NCBI GenBank assembly: GCA_025359805.1
Contig: JANYDU010000026.1
Location: 21,417-85,416, forward strand
Source: Bacteroidota bacterium
GTDB lineage: Bacteria > Bacteroidota > Bacteroidia > UKL13-3
Length of the DNA stretch: 64,000 nucleotides
Direction: 5' to 3'
Shown here: one piece after another, positions 8,455 through 18,893 of the stretch
Layout of the letters: the number at the start of each line of letters is the position of its first letter
Numbering within the stretch: position 1 is the stretch's first letter
Translations under genes and position numbers: made by a program
Notes under the pieces: model-generated
What the model saw: the letters and a program-made list of their open reading frames with translations, nothing else
Database searches by the model: none
What the model was told of the DNA's origin: nothing

Positions 8455-10584
8455 ATGCAAATCGAAAAATTCAACTATGATAATAAAATTGTTCGCAACT
8501 TTGCCATTGCCACCATGGTGTTTGGAGTTGTAGGAATGCTAGTTGGACTGCTTGCTGCCATTCAATTATATTCACCAGCAGCTAACATGGGTAATCAGTA
8601 TACTTCATTTGGTAGGATTAGACCTTTACACACCAATGCTATCATTTTCGCATTTGTGGGTAATGCCATTTTTATGGGAGTATATTATTCTCTGCAACGC
8701 TTGTGTAAAGCAAGAATGTTTAGTGATGTATTAAGTAATATTCACTTTTGGGGATGGCAATTAATTATTTTATTAGCTGCAATTACGCTGCCTTTAGGAT
8801 TAACTACTTCAAAAGAATACGCTGAATTGGAATGGCCCATTGATATTTTAATTGCTATTGTATGGGTAACATTTGGCATTAACATGATTGGAACTATTAT
8901 TAAACGAAGAGAAAAACAAATGTATGTAGCCATTTGGTTTTACTTAGCCACATTTGTAACCGTTGCTGTTTTACATATTGTAAATTCAATAGAATTACCC
9001 GTTAGTTTATTTAAAAGTTATCCGGTTTATGCAGGAGTACAAGATGCTTTAGTGCAATGGTGGTATGGACATAATGCTGTGGCATTTTTCTTAACCACTC
9101 CATTTTTAGGAATGATGTATTATTTTTTACCTAAAGCTGCAGGCAGACCAGTTTATTCTTATAAACTTTCTATTCTTCACTTTTGGAGTTTAATATTTTT
9201 ATACATCTGGGCAGGGCCTCATCATTTGTTATATTCATCATTACCAGATTGGGCTCAATCTTTAGGTGTTGCTTTTTCAATTATGTTAATCGCACCATCA
9301 TGGGGCGGTATGGTAAATGGATTACTTACACTTCGTGGAGCTTGGGATAAGGTGCGCGATGAACCTATTTTAAAAATGTTTGCCGTAGGTATAACAGCTT
9401 ATGGCATGGCAACTTTCGAGGGACCTTTACTTTCATTAAAAAATGTAAATGCGATTGCACATTTTACCGATTGGATTGTGGGTCATGTTCACGTGGGTGC
9501 ATTAGGTTGGAATGGATTATTAACTTTTGCTATTTTATATTGGATTATACCAAGAATATTTAATACCACTATTTATTCTAAAAGATTAATCAACGTGCAT
9601 TTTTGGTTAGCTACATTAGGCATCGTATTCTACGCAATCCCCATGTATTGGAGTGGCTTTACACAAGGTTTAATGTGGAAAGAATTTTCGGCAGATGGCA
9701 CACTTCAATATCCAGAATTCTTAAAAATAACTATTCAAATTCTTCCGCTACATGTTGTTCGCTCCATCGGTGGAACATTATATTTATCAGGATTTTTAAT
9801 ACTGGTTTTTAATATTACAAAAACTATGTTACAAGGAAAACTTATAGCCAATGAACCCGCAGAAGCCCCTTCTTTAGAAAAATCAACACTATTTAAAAAA
9901 GGAGAATTTTGGCATGCTACATTAGAAAAAAAGCCAGTGTTATTTACGTTGCTTGCTGTAATTATAATTGCAATTGGTGGTGCCGTAGAAATGATTCCAA
10001 CCTTCACTATCAAATCAAATATCCCAACCATTGCAAGTGTAAAACCTTACTCTCCACTTGAGTTGCAAGGGCGTGATATTTATATCCGAGAAGGATGTAA
10101 TACCTGCCATACACAATGGATTCGTCCATTCAGAAGTGAAACAGAACGCTATCAAGGAGAATATTCTAAAGCTGGTGAATATGTTTATGACCATCCTTTT
10201 TTATGGGGATCAAAACGTACTGGTCCTGATTTGATGCGCATTGGAGGAAAGTATCCTGATGCTTGGCATTACAATCACATGATTGATCCACGAAGTACTT
10301 CACCGGGTTCTATCATGCCAAAATATGATTGGCTTGCCGAACAAGATTTAAATGTAAATTCTACACAACCTAAATTAAGGGCTATGCAAAAATTAGGCGT
10401 ACCCTATACCAATGAAGAAGTGGAAAATGGAAATATTGATCTAATAAAACAAGCCAATGACATCAGTAACAATTTAAAGAAAGATGGAATTGCATTAGAA
10501 AGCAATAAAGAATTGATTGCTGTTATTGCCTATTTACAAAGAATGGGAACTGATATTAAGAAGGAAACTCCCTCCATTAATTAA
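8455..10584 (+). CDS. ccoNO: cbb3-type cytochrome c oxidase subunits I/II fusion (CcoN-CcoO)
   Basis: CcoN helices ([29 protein letters not shown]) fused to CcoO ([24 protein letters not shown]-like). ATG at 8455 ([10 protein letters not shown]) preferred over GTG at 8350. Confidence 0.95.
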   Translation: [709 protein letters not shown]

Positions 10585-10591
10585 TTGACAT

Positions 10592-10753
10592 ATGAGACAG
10601 TTTTTAAACAATGTAACAGGAGTAAATTCCTATTTGATTTTTTCGATGATTGTATTTATGCTATTTTTTATTGGCTTAGTAATTTGGGTTATAAAAGCAG
10701 ATAAAAAATACATCAACAAAATGAAAAATTTACCTTTAGATGAAAAAAAATAA
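10592..10753 (+). CDS. ccoQ: CcoQ-like small subunit (53 aa)
   Basis: Below track cutoff. MRQFLNNVTGVNSYLIFSMIVFMLFFIGLVIWVIKADKKYINKMKNLPLDEKK, one TM, between ccoNO and ccoP. Confidence 0.85.
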   Translation: MRQFLNNVTGVNSYLIFSMIVFMLFFIGLVIWVIKADKKYINKMKNLPLDEKK

Positions 10754-10764
10754 ATAATAAACGA

Positions 10765-11646
10765 ATGAAAAATATAGCTGCATTACTTGTTTTATTTTTA
10801 GGTGCTTTGGATATAAATGCACAGCAAACAGATGTATCATTTGCATCAAGCATTTCCTTTTATCATGTGATGTTAGGGATCATTATTATTCTTACCATAG
10901 TACTCTTACTTACTGTTTTTGTTTTACATAAAGCAGTATTCATTTTAAAAAAAGAAACACTTGGTGAAAAGTATAATTGGGCAGAAGAATATGAATTAAC
11001 CACATGGGAAAAGTTATTGAGTTTAAAACCACTTGCAGCCGAAAAAGACATTGAACTTGATCATAATTTTGATGGAATAAAAGAATTAAACAACCCTATT
11101 CCACCTTGGTTTAATGTATTATTTATTGGCACAATAATTTTTGCTGTGGGTTACCTTTTTGTATTCCATATTTTTGGAATTGGAGATTTGCAAGCCAAAG
11201 AATATGATAATGAATTAGCTCAGGCAAAAATTCAAAAAGAAGAATACATCAAAAAAGTTGGAAATCTTATTGATGAAAATAATGTAACTCTAATTACTGA
11301 TACAAAATTATTGGAACCAGGCAAACAAATTTATATAAGCAAATGTGTAGTTTGTCATGGCGAAAATGGAGAAGGAAAAGTTGGTCCTAATTTAACTGAC
11401 GAATATTGGTTACATGGTGGAACAATAAAAGATCTTTTTAAAACAATTGAATATGGAGTTCCATCAAAAGGAATGGTAGCTTGGGCAAACTCTTTAAAAC
11501 CAAACGAAATACAGGAAGTAGCTAGTTATGTATTAAGTTTACAAGGAACAAATCCAATAGGTGCAAAAGAACCTCAAGGCGAAAAAGCCTTATCAGCTGC
11601 TGCCCCCACGGATTCACTTAAAGTGGATTCAATGGTAAAAAAGTAA
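10765..11646 (+). CDS. ccoP: cbb3 oxidase subunit III CcoP (one CXXCH motif)
   Basis: Two TM segments, PPWFNVLFIGTIIFAVGYLFVFH, C-terminal CVVCHGENGEGKVGPNL. Confidence 0.93.
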   Translation: MKNIAALLVLFLGALDINAQQTDVSFASSISFYHVMLGIIIILTIVLLLTVFVLHKAVFILKKETLGEKYNWAEEYELTTWEKLLSLKPLAAEKDIELDHNFDGIKELNNPIPPWFNVLFIGTIIFAVGYLFVFHIFGIGDLQAKEYDNELAQAKIQKEEYIKKVGNLIDENNVTLITDTKLLEPGKQIYISKCVVCHGENGEGKVGPNLTDEYWLHGGTIKDLFKTIEYGVPSKGMVAWANSLKPNEIQEVASYVLSLQGTNPIGAKEPQGEKALSAAAPTDSLKVDSMVKK

Positions 11647-11720
11647 TTAGCATTAAATAAAAATTATTTAGCACATGGTATTTTTCGTGTGCAATTTTAA
11701 GTTTATACAAACCAAAAAAA

Positions 11721-13142
11721 ATGTCGCTCGAAGCCGTTCCCGAAAACTCTCAAGCATACAGAGATTCCATTTCATTAGTTGATCAAAAAACTGGAGATCG
11801 AGCTTGGGTATATCCTAAAAAACCAAAAGGGAATTTGTATACAGGACGCACTTGGTTTAGTGTTTTTTTGATGGCCTTAATGTTCTCTGGTCCCTTTATT
11901 AAATTAAACGAACATCCAATTTTATTACTCAATATTCTTCAACGAAAATTTATCATTTTAGGAATGGCTTTTTGGCCACAAGACCTTCCATTGTTTGCAT
12001 TACTTATGCTCACATTTGTAGTATTTATTATGGTATTTACTGTATTGTTTGGTCGGTTATGGTGCGGGTGGGCTTGTCCTCAAACGATATTTATGGAAAT
12101 GCTTTTCAGGAAAATTGAATATTTTATTGAAGGCGATTATAAACAGCAATTAAAGTTGGATGATGCTCCTTGGAACACCTCTAAAATTTTCAAAAAAACA
12201 ATTAAGCATATACTATTTTATATTTTATCTGTTGCTATTGCCAATACTTTTTTAGCCTACTTAATTGGAGTTGATGAAGTAAAAAAATTAGTCACCGATG
12301 GTCCTTCAGAACACATAGGACAATTTGTGGCATTAGTTATTTTTTCAACTGTTTTCTATTTTGTTTTTTCAAAATTTAGAGAAATTGTATGTATCGTAAT
12401 TTGCCCTTATGGTCGTTTGCAAGGATTAATGTTGGATAAAAATTCTATCGTTGTGGCTTACGATTTTGTTAGAGGTGAACCACGTGGAATTCATAAAAAA
12501 GATGTAGAAAATAACTTGGGAGATTGCGTAGATTGTAAACGTTGTGTACATGTGTGCCCAACAGGAATTGATATTAGAAATGGAACACAATTAGAGTGTG
12601 TAAATTGTACTGCTTGTATTGATGAATGCAATGATGTAATGACACATATTAATAAACCTAAAGGATTAATTAGATATGCCTCTCAAGAACAAATTTCCAA
12701 TGGTTCATCAAAAAGAATAACTTATAGAAGTGGTGCATACATTGCTATATTAACGATATTAGTTTCATTACTTTCCTATTTAATTATTACTCGAAAAGAT
12801 GTAACAACAGATGTATTACGCACACCAGGAATGCTATATCAACAACAGGATAATGATAGAGTTAGTAACATGTATAATTTTGAAGTGGTAAATAAAACTT
12901 TTAATACTCAACACATCGAAGTGAAAATGAAAAACCCACAAGAAGCTGAATTAAAAATGGTTGACAGAGAAAGCCCAAAAATGGAACTTGATGAAAACGC
13001 ATTGGTAAAAGGTTCATTTTTTATTATCATACCTAAAAACAAAATCAAGAAAAATAATTCGGAAGTGATTATTGAAGTATATAGTAACGGAAAATTAATG
13101 AATCAAATAACAACTAATTTTGTTGGACCTGTTCAAATGTAG
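11721..13142 (+). CDS. ccoG: cbb3 oxidase accessory protein CcoG/FixG
   Basis: GRTWFSVFLM, WCGWACPQTIFMEMLFRKIEY, CVDCKRCVHVCPTGIDIRNGTQLECVNCTACIDEC. Confidence 0.96.
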   Translation: MSLEAVPENSQAYRDSISLVDQKTGDRAWVYPKKPKGNLYTGRTWFSVFLMALMFSGPFIKLNEHPILLLNILQRKFIILGMAFWPQDLPLFALLMLTFVVFIMVFTVLFGRLWCGWACPQTIFMEMLFRKIEYFIEGDYKQQLKLDDAPWNTSKIFKKTIKHILFYILSVAIANTFLAYLIGVDEVKKLVTDGPSEHIGQFVALVIFSTVFYFVFSKFREIVCIVICPYGRLQGLMLDKNSIVVAYDFVRGEPRGIHKKDVENNLGDCVDCKRCVHVCPTGIDIRNGTQLECVNCTACIDECNDVMTHINKPKGLIRYASQEQISNGSSKRITYRSGAYIAILTILVSLLSYLIITRKDVTTDVLRTPGMLYQQQDNDRVSNMYNFEVVNKTFNTQHIEVKMKNPQEAELKMVDRESPKMELDENALVKGSFFIIIPKNKIKKNNSEVIIEVYSNGKLMNQITTNFVGPVQM

Positions 13143-13187
13143 TTTGTATAAATTGAATATAAATAGTTAAGCTAATAAGTAAATAAA

Positions 13188-13622
13188 ATGAAATTAAACT
13201 GGGGACATAAATTAACCATCTTTACTGTACTATTTATGCTATTCATAACTTCAATGGTATATTATATGATGAAACAAGATGTGCAATTAGTTGAAAAAAA
13301 TTATTACGAAAAAGGAATAAAATATCAAGATGAAATAAATAAACATGCAGCCACAAAAGGGTTAGACAATGCTATTCAGTTCGACCAAAACAAAAATGAA
13401 ATACTATTCATCACCGCTATGAGTGGCAATATAGCTGGCACTATGAAATTTTATAAAGCCTCCGATTCGAAATTAGATTTTGATATTCCATTTACTTTAA
13501 ACGATGAAGGGAAGTTTATCTATAATGTTTCTGCTTTGCAAAAAGGATTATGGAAAATAACTTTTGAATGGAAAGTTGGAGAACAAGCAATGGCAGTAGA
13601 AAAAGAAATAATGATTAAATAA
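13188..13622 (+). CDS. ccoH: FixH/CcoH family protein
   Basis: N-terminal TM, VEKNYYEKGIKYQDEI motif, position after ccoG. Confidence 0.88.
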   Translation: MKLNWGHKLTIFTVLFMLFITSMVYYMMKQDVQLVEKNYYEKGIKYQDEINKHAATKGLDNAIQFDQNKNEILFITAMSGNIAGTMKFYKASDSKLDFDIPFTLNDEGKFIYNVSALQKGLWKITFEWKVGEQAMAVEKEIMIK

Positions 13623-13626
13623 TAGT

Positions 13627-14334
13627 ATGATTTTTTTAACTGCATTTCTTACAGGTTTATTGGGAAGTTTTCATTGTGTAGGAATGTGCGGTCCCATTGC
13701 ATTAGCATTGCCAACTATTGGAAACTCAACATCCGAAAAAATAATTAGCAGGCTACTTTATAATGGAGGAAGAATAACAACATACTGTATTCTTGGTGCT
13801 TTATTTGGTGCATTTGGATTAGGTTTAAAACTTGCAGGACTTCAACAAAGCATAAGTATTGCTGCAGGTATTTTAATTATAATTACTATTTTATTTAGCG
13901 GAAAATTAAGTAGCAAATTTTCGCTCAAATTATTTTCAGGAAACGTTATCGGAAAATTATTTCTGCAAAAATCTTACACATCTATGTTTGCCATTGGACT
14001 GCTAAATGGGTTATTACCATGCGGCTTTGTGTATATCGCTCTTATTGCTTCCGTTGCTACTCAAAATGTATTTCAAGGATCGTTATTTATGGCACTATTT
14101 GGATTAGGAACATTGCCTTTACTATTTTCAGTTTCTATGATTGGTCAGTTCGTATCTATTAAAATTCGTACACGCATAAATAAATTTACCCCCGTGTTTG
14201 CTATACTAATTGCTTGCATTTTTATTGTTCGTGGTATGAATTTAGGAGTACCTTATTTAAGTCCCAAAATTACAACTGACCAAACAACAGTAAAAGAGTG
14301 TTGTAAGCCTCAACCAACATCCACATATAAATAA
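13627..14334 (+). CDS. Sulfite exporter TauE/SafE family (UreH-like) protein
   Basis: GLLGSFHCVGMCGPIALAL, GLLNGLLPCGFVYIAL; usual neighbour of cco genes. Confidence 0.88.
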   Translation: MIFLTAFLTGLLGSFHCVGMCGPIALALPTIGNSTSEKIISRLLYNGGRITTYCILGALFGAFGLGLKLAGLQQSISIAAGILIIITILFSGKLSSKFSLKLFSGNVIGKLFLQKSYTSMFAIGLLNGLLPCGFVYIALIASVATQNVFQGSLFMALFGLGTLPLLFSVSMIGQFVSIKIRTRINKFTPVFAILIACIFIVRGMNLGVPYLSPKITTDQTTVKECCKPQPTSTYK

Positions 14335-14390
14335 TTTTATTTGATGGTTTTGTTTTGATAAAGATTTAGTAAAATTGACAAACTAAATTT

Positions 14391-15131
14391 TTGAACGAAC
14401 AACATTCACATATAGACTTAGATATTATTCAACCATGTTACAATCCGCTTCCCGATTGGGAGCAATCAGTTTGGTTACATTATCAAGAAGTACTTCAATT
14501 ACTGCCAAATATCACCATTAATTTAATTGTGGTAAATGATGGCTCCTTCAAAAATGTAAATAATACACAAGTTGAATTTTTAAAACAACGCATTCCACAT
14601 TTTGAGTTCATCACCTATTCGCCAAATAAAGGAAAGGGATATGCTTTGCGAAAAGGAATTGAAGCCAGTAAAGGAACATTACAAATTTATACGGATATAG
14701 ATTTTCCATTTGAGCTTATTCATATTAAAGAAATATACGAACAACTTTTAAGTGGCGAAGCAGATATTGTTTCTGGAACACGAAAAGCAAATTATTATCA
14801 AACACTTTCTCCTCAACGTTTACTCGCATCAAAAATGTCGCAAGTTTTAAATCGTATTTTTTTAAAACTACCTTTTAACGATACCCAATCCGGAATAAAA
14901 GGGTTGAACAGAAAAGGTAAAGTAATGTTTATGAAAACTACAATCGACAGGTATTTAGCCGATACAGAATTTTTAGCACTTGCCGCAAAAACAGGGAAAT
15001 TAAAAATAGTTTCGCACGAAGTTTCCTTGCGTGATGATATTATTTTATCAAAAATGAGTTTTAAAACATTTGTGCGTGAGCTCAAAAATTTTATCACGGT
15101 TTATTCTATCGTTTTTAAAAGTAAAGCATGA
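14391..15131 (+). CDS. Glycosyltransferase family 2 (polyprenyl-phosphate glycosyltransferase-like)
   Basis: IIQPCYNP...LIVVNDGS...GKGYALRKGIEAS...DIDFPFEL; TTG start; 4-nt overlap with next gene. Confidence 0.85.
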   Translation: MNEQHSHIDLDIIQPCYNPLPDWEQSVWLHYQEVLQLLPNITINLIVVNDGSFKNVNNTQVEFLKQRIPHFEFITYSPNKGKGYALRKGIEASKGTLQIYTDIDFPFELIHIKEIYEQLLSGEADIVSGTRKANYYQTLSPQRLLASKMSQVLNRIFLKLPFNDTQSGIKGLNRKGKVMFMKTTIDRYLADTEFLALAAKTGKLKIVSHEVSLRDDIILSKMSFKTFVRELKNFITVYSIVFKSKA

Positions 15132-15901
15132 AAAAAATAGTGCTCACTTTTGATGTGGAAGAGTTTGATGTGCCATTAGAATTTGGTCAGCAGATTTCTT
15201 TCAATCAACAAATCGAGACTTCTACACTCGGATTGCAAAATGTATTATCACTCATCGAAAAACATGAAATAAAATGTACATTTTTTACTACTGCAAAATA
15301 TGCTTTAGAACAAACAGAATTAATGAAAATAATTTCAAAACAACAGCACGAAATTGCATCACATGGATATGAACATTCAGCATTTAAAATTTCAGATTTA
15401 AAAAAATCTAAAGAAACTTTAGAAGCACTTTTGGATTGTAATGTTTATGGATATAGAATGGCTCGCCTCGCTCCCGTTGATGATACTGAGATTGAAAAAG
15501 CAGGATATACTTACAATTCGTCTATGAATCCAACTTGGATTCCAGGCAGATACAATCATTTATCAAAGCCAAGAACTCCTTATAAAATAGGAAACATTTG
15601 GAATATCCCAACATCAGTTACTCCCATATTTCGTATCCCATTATTTTGGTTGAGTTTTAAAAACTTTCCAATGTGGTTGTTAAAAAAAATGATGACCCGC
15701 ACATTAAAGCATGATGGTTTTTTATCCCTGTATTTTCACCCTTGGGAATTTACAGATATTAAAACTTATGGATTGCCAAATTATATCTACAAACATAGTG
15801 GTGATGGTATGTTACAACGATTAGATGAGACTATTACGCTATTAAAAAAACAAGCAGAGTTTATCACCATGAATGAATTTATTACTCATTACAAAAAATA
15901 A
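15128..15901 (+). CDS. Polysaccharide deacetylase family protein
   Basis: LTFDVEEFDVPLE, CTFFTTAKYA, EIASHGYEHSAF, YFHPWEF. Confidence 0.9.
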   Translation: MKKIVLTFDVEEFDVPLEFGQQISFNQQIETSTLGLQNVLSLIEKHEIKCTFFTTAKYALEQTELMKIISKQQHEIASHGYEHSAFKISDLKKSKETLEALLDCNVYGYRMARLAPVDDTEIEKAGYTYNSSMNPTWIPGRYNHLSKPRTPYKIGNIWNIPTSVTPIFRIPLFWLSFKNFPMWLLKKMMTRTLKHDGFLSLYFHPWEFTDIKTYGLPNYIYKHSGDGMLQRLDETITLLKKQAEFITMNEFITHYKK

Positions 15902-15907
15902 AATTAT

Positions 15908-17572
15908 ATGAAATCAGACATTGAAATTGCACGTGAAGTAAAACTTCAACACATCCAAAAAATTGCTACGGATTTAGGATTAAAAGACGAACAAATTGAG
16001 CAATACGGAAAGTATAAAGCCAAAATAACTTTCGCATTTGATGAAGAAAAAATCGCTAAAGGAAATTTAATTTTAGTAACAGCAACCACTCCAAATAAAA
16101 GTGGAAGCGGCAAAACTACAACCTCGGTTGCGTTGGCTCAAGGGTTAAATAAAATTGGCAAAAAAGCAATCGTTGCTTTGCGTGAACCATCTTTGGGACC
16201 ATGCTTTGGAATGAAAGGTGGAGCTGCCGGTGGCGGTTACTCGCAAGTACTTCCAATGGAAGATATTAACTTACATTTTACTGGAGATTTTCATGCTATT
16301 ACTTCAGCCAATAATACCCTTGCAGCATTGGTTGATAATTATCAATACTATAATAAAAGTACACCAAACGGATTGAAACAAATTTTATGGAGAAGAGTGC
16401 TTGATGTAAATGATCGTTCACTACGTTACATGGTAAGTGGATTGAATGGCTCAACAAATGGAATTCCAACAGAAACTGGTTTTGATATCACACCAGCAAG
16501 TGAAATTATGGCTATACTTTGTTTATCTACTTCACTTGATGATTTGCGAAAAAGAATTGAAAATATTTTATTGGGTTATAAGTATGATGGTTCTCCTTTT
16601 TATGTAAAAAATTTAGGTGTTGCAGGAGCGTTAGTAACCTTATTGAAAGATGCATTTCAACCCAACTTAGTACAAACTATTGAAGGTGGTGCTGCATTCA
16701 TTCATGGTGGTCCTTTTGCCAATATTGCGCATGGATGTAACAGTATTATGGCAACAAAAGCAGCTTTACAATTTGGAGATTACGCAGTAACCGAAGCAGG
16801 TTTTGGAAGTGATTTAGGTGGAGAAAAATTTTTAAATATTAAATGTCGTGCCGCAGGAATTTCTCCTAAAGCTGCCGTGTTAGTTACCACAACACAATCA
16901 ATAAAATTACATGGAAAGGTGGATGAAAAATTAATCAAGCAACCCAACATGGAAGGACTAAAAGCAGGAATAAAAAATGTGGAACGTCATATTGAAAACC
17001 TGCAACAATTTGGACAAACAGTAATTGTAGCTTTAAATAAATTTGGTTTTGATACAGATGAAGAAATTAATTTCATACAAGATTGGTGTAAGCAAAAAGG
17101 TGCTGAGTTTGCTATTAACGAAGGCTTCGCAAAAGGTGGTGATGGCGCAATTGAATTAGCGAAAAAAGTAGTTGAAATTGTAGAAAATAACCCAAGCAAA
17201 CCAATCCATCATACCTATGAGTTAAACGATTCAGTGGAAGAGAAAATTAAAAAAATTGTAACCAATGTTTATAAAGGAAGTAGTATTACGCTTGGTAAAA
17301 ATGCTAAAACATCTCTCAAAAAAATAATTGATTTAGGTGCCGATAAATTACCAGTTTGTATTGCTAAAACTCAATTCAGTTTTACTGAAAATGCTGCACA
17401 AGTTGGAGCAGCCGAAGGCTTTAATATTAATATTGAAAATTTAGTATTGAATAATGGCGCAGGATTTATTGTTGCAGTAGCCGGAGAAATTATGCGTATG
17501 CCAGGATTACCTAAAGAACCTGCTGCGATGGTAATTGATTTTGTGAACGGAGAAATTACAGGATTAAGTTAA
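15908..17572 (+). CDS. fhs: Formate--tetrahydrofolate ligase
   Basis: VTATTPNKSGSGKTTTSVALAQGL, REPSLGPCFGMKGGAAGGGYSQV. Confidence 0.97.
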   Translation: MKSDIEIAREVKLQHIQKIATDLGLKDEQIEQYGKYKAKITFAFDEEKIAKGNLILVTATTPNKSGSGKTTTSVALAQGLNKIGKKAIVALREPSLGPCFGMKGGAAGGGYSQVLPMEDINLHFTGDFHAITSANNTLAALVDNYQYYNKSTPNGLKQILWRRVLDVNDRSLRYMVSGLNGSTNGIPTETGFDITPASEIMAILCLSTSLDDLRKRIENILLGYKYDGSPFYVKNLGVAGALVTLLKDAFQPNLVQTIEGGAAFIHGGPFANIAHGCNSIMATKAALQFGDYAVTEAGFGSDLGGEKFLNIKCRAAGISPKAAVLVTTTQSIKLHGKVDEKLIKQPNMEGLKAGIKNVERHIENLQQFGQTVIVALNKFGFDTDEEINFIQDWCKQKGAEFAINEGFAKGGDGAIELAKKVVEIVENNPSKPIHHTYELNDSVEEKIKKIVTNVYKGSSITLGKNAKTSLKKIIDLGADKLPVCIAKTQFSFTENAAQVGAAEGFNINIENLVLNNGAGFIVAVAGEIMRMPGLPKEPAAMVIDFVNGEITGLS

Positions 17573-17578
17573 AATATC

Positions 17579-17619
17579 ATCCCCGAAAATCATCAGTTTA
17601 ACTGATGATTTTCGGGGAT
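17579..17619. terminator. Perfect 18-20 bp palindrome / bidirectional terminator, copy 1
   Basis: CCCCGAAAATCATCAGTTTAACTGATGATTTTCGGGG at 17581-17617. Confidence 0.85.
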
Positions 17620-17637
17620 TAATTTTATATTTGAAGT

Positions 17638-18816
17638 ATGAAAATAAAACGTATTTCAGAAATAAAGCTTCAATCTTTGCTTAAACAGTTTCCTGCTGTT
17701 GGATTAGTTGGCCCAAGGCAATGCGGCAAAACAACAATGGCTTTAACGGTTCAAAAACTATTAAAAAAGGATTCTGTTTATTTTGATTTAGAAAGCCCAA
17801 ATGATTTACGAAAGTTTAATGATCCTGAATTTTTTCTCAATCAACAGCAAGACTTAAATATCATTATTGATGAAATACAACGCTTACCAGCATTGTTTCC
17901 TGTATTGCGATCAGTAATTGATAAAAAGAAAAAGCCAGGAAGATTTATGTTGTTAGGCTCGGCCACTCCTGAGTTAGTAAAAGGAGCTTCTGAATCATTG
18001 GCAGGAAGAATATATTATATAGAAGCACATCCATTTAATTTAACAGAATTACCGATAAAAAGAACTACACTTCATAAGCATTGGTTTAGAGGAGGATTTC
18101 CTGATGCGTATTTAGCAAAAAATGATCACCAATGTTTTTTATGGATGGATGGTTTTGCACGCACATTTATCGAAAGAGATTTAAACACTTTATTTGGTTT
18201 CAACTTTTCGCCTCAAGTAATGTTTAGGTTATGGAGAATGTTAGCTCATCATCATGGTGGCATTTGGAATGCACATTCCTTTTCAAAAGGATTAGATGTA
18301 AGCCCAACAACAGTAAACCGTTATCTCGATTATTTAGAGGGTGCTTTTATGGTACGCAAGTTGATGCCTTTTCATATCAACACAAAAAAGAGATTGGTGA
18401 AAAGCCCTAAAGTATACGTTAGAGATAGTGGCTTGTTACATTATTTATTAGATATTCACAATGCCAAAAATTTGAAATACCACCCTTCAATTGGTTACTC
18501 TTGGGAAGGTTATGTTATTGAGCAAATTTTAGAATTATTACCCCGCACTATTCAGCCTTTTTATTACCGTACACATGATGGAAGTGAAATGGATTTAATA
18601 TTGGTAAAAGGCATAAAACCTATTGCATGCATTGAAATAAAATATTCTAACTTACCATCTGTTTCAAAAGGAATGAATGAAAGTATTAAGGATTTAAAAT
18701 GCAAAAACAATTTTATCATCACTCCAAATGATGACACCCCATATTTTGTTTCAAAACAGGTTAAAGTATTAGGTTTATCAGCATTTTTAAGAGATGAGCT
18801 CACAAAAATTATATAA
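17638..18816 (+). CDS. AAA family ATPase with DUF4143 domain
   Basis: GPRQCGKTTMALTV (Walker A), IIIDEIQRLPALFPVLRSVID, LLGSATPELVKGASESLAGRIYYIEAHPF, DUF4143-like C-terminus. Confidence 0.92.
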   Translation: MKIKRISEIKLQSLLKQFPAVGLVGPRQCGKTTMALTVQKLLKKDSVYFDLESPNDLRKFNDPEFFLNQQQDLNIIIDEIQRLPALFPVLRSVIDKKKKPGRFMLLGSATPELVKGASESLAGRIYYIEAHPFNLTELPIKRTTLHKHWFRGGFPDAYLAKNDHQCFLWMDGFARTFIERDLNTLFGFNFSPQVMFRLWRMLAHHHGGIWNAHSFSKGLDVSPTTVNRYLDYLEGAFMVRKLMPFHINTKKRLVKSPKVYVRDSGLLHYLLDIHNAKNLKYHPSIGYSWEGYVIEQILELLPRTIQPFYYRTHDGSEMDLILVKGIKPIACIEIKYSNLPSVSKGMNESIKDLKCKNNFIITPNDDTPYFVSKQVKVLGLSAFLRDELTKII

Positions 18817-18868
18817 AAATAATCCCCGAAAATCATCAGTTTAACTTTTGATTTTCGGGGATTATTTT
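18816..18868. terminator. Palindrome / terminator, copy 2 of the 17581 element
   Basis: CCCCGAAAATCATCAGTTTAACTTTTGATTTTCGGGG at 18824-18860, differing from copy 1 at 2 of 37 positions, with a 20-bp perfect outer stem. Confidence 0.85.
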
Positions 18869-18893
18869 ACAAAAAATATTTTCTGCTACTATT

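Noticed and set aside
17579-18868. Palindrome-flanked ATPase considered as an IS element
   Set aside because: No transposase, no DDE signature, no target-site duplication seen; each palindrome is itself a complete terminator hairpin rather than one half of terminal inverted repeats.
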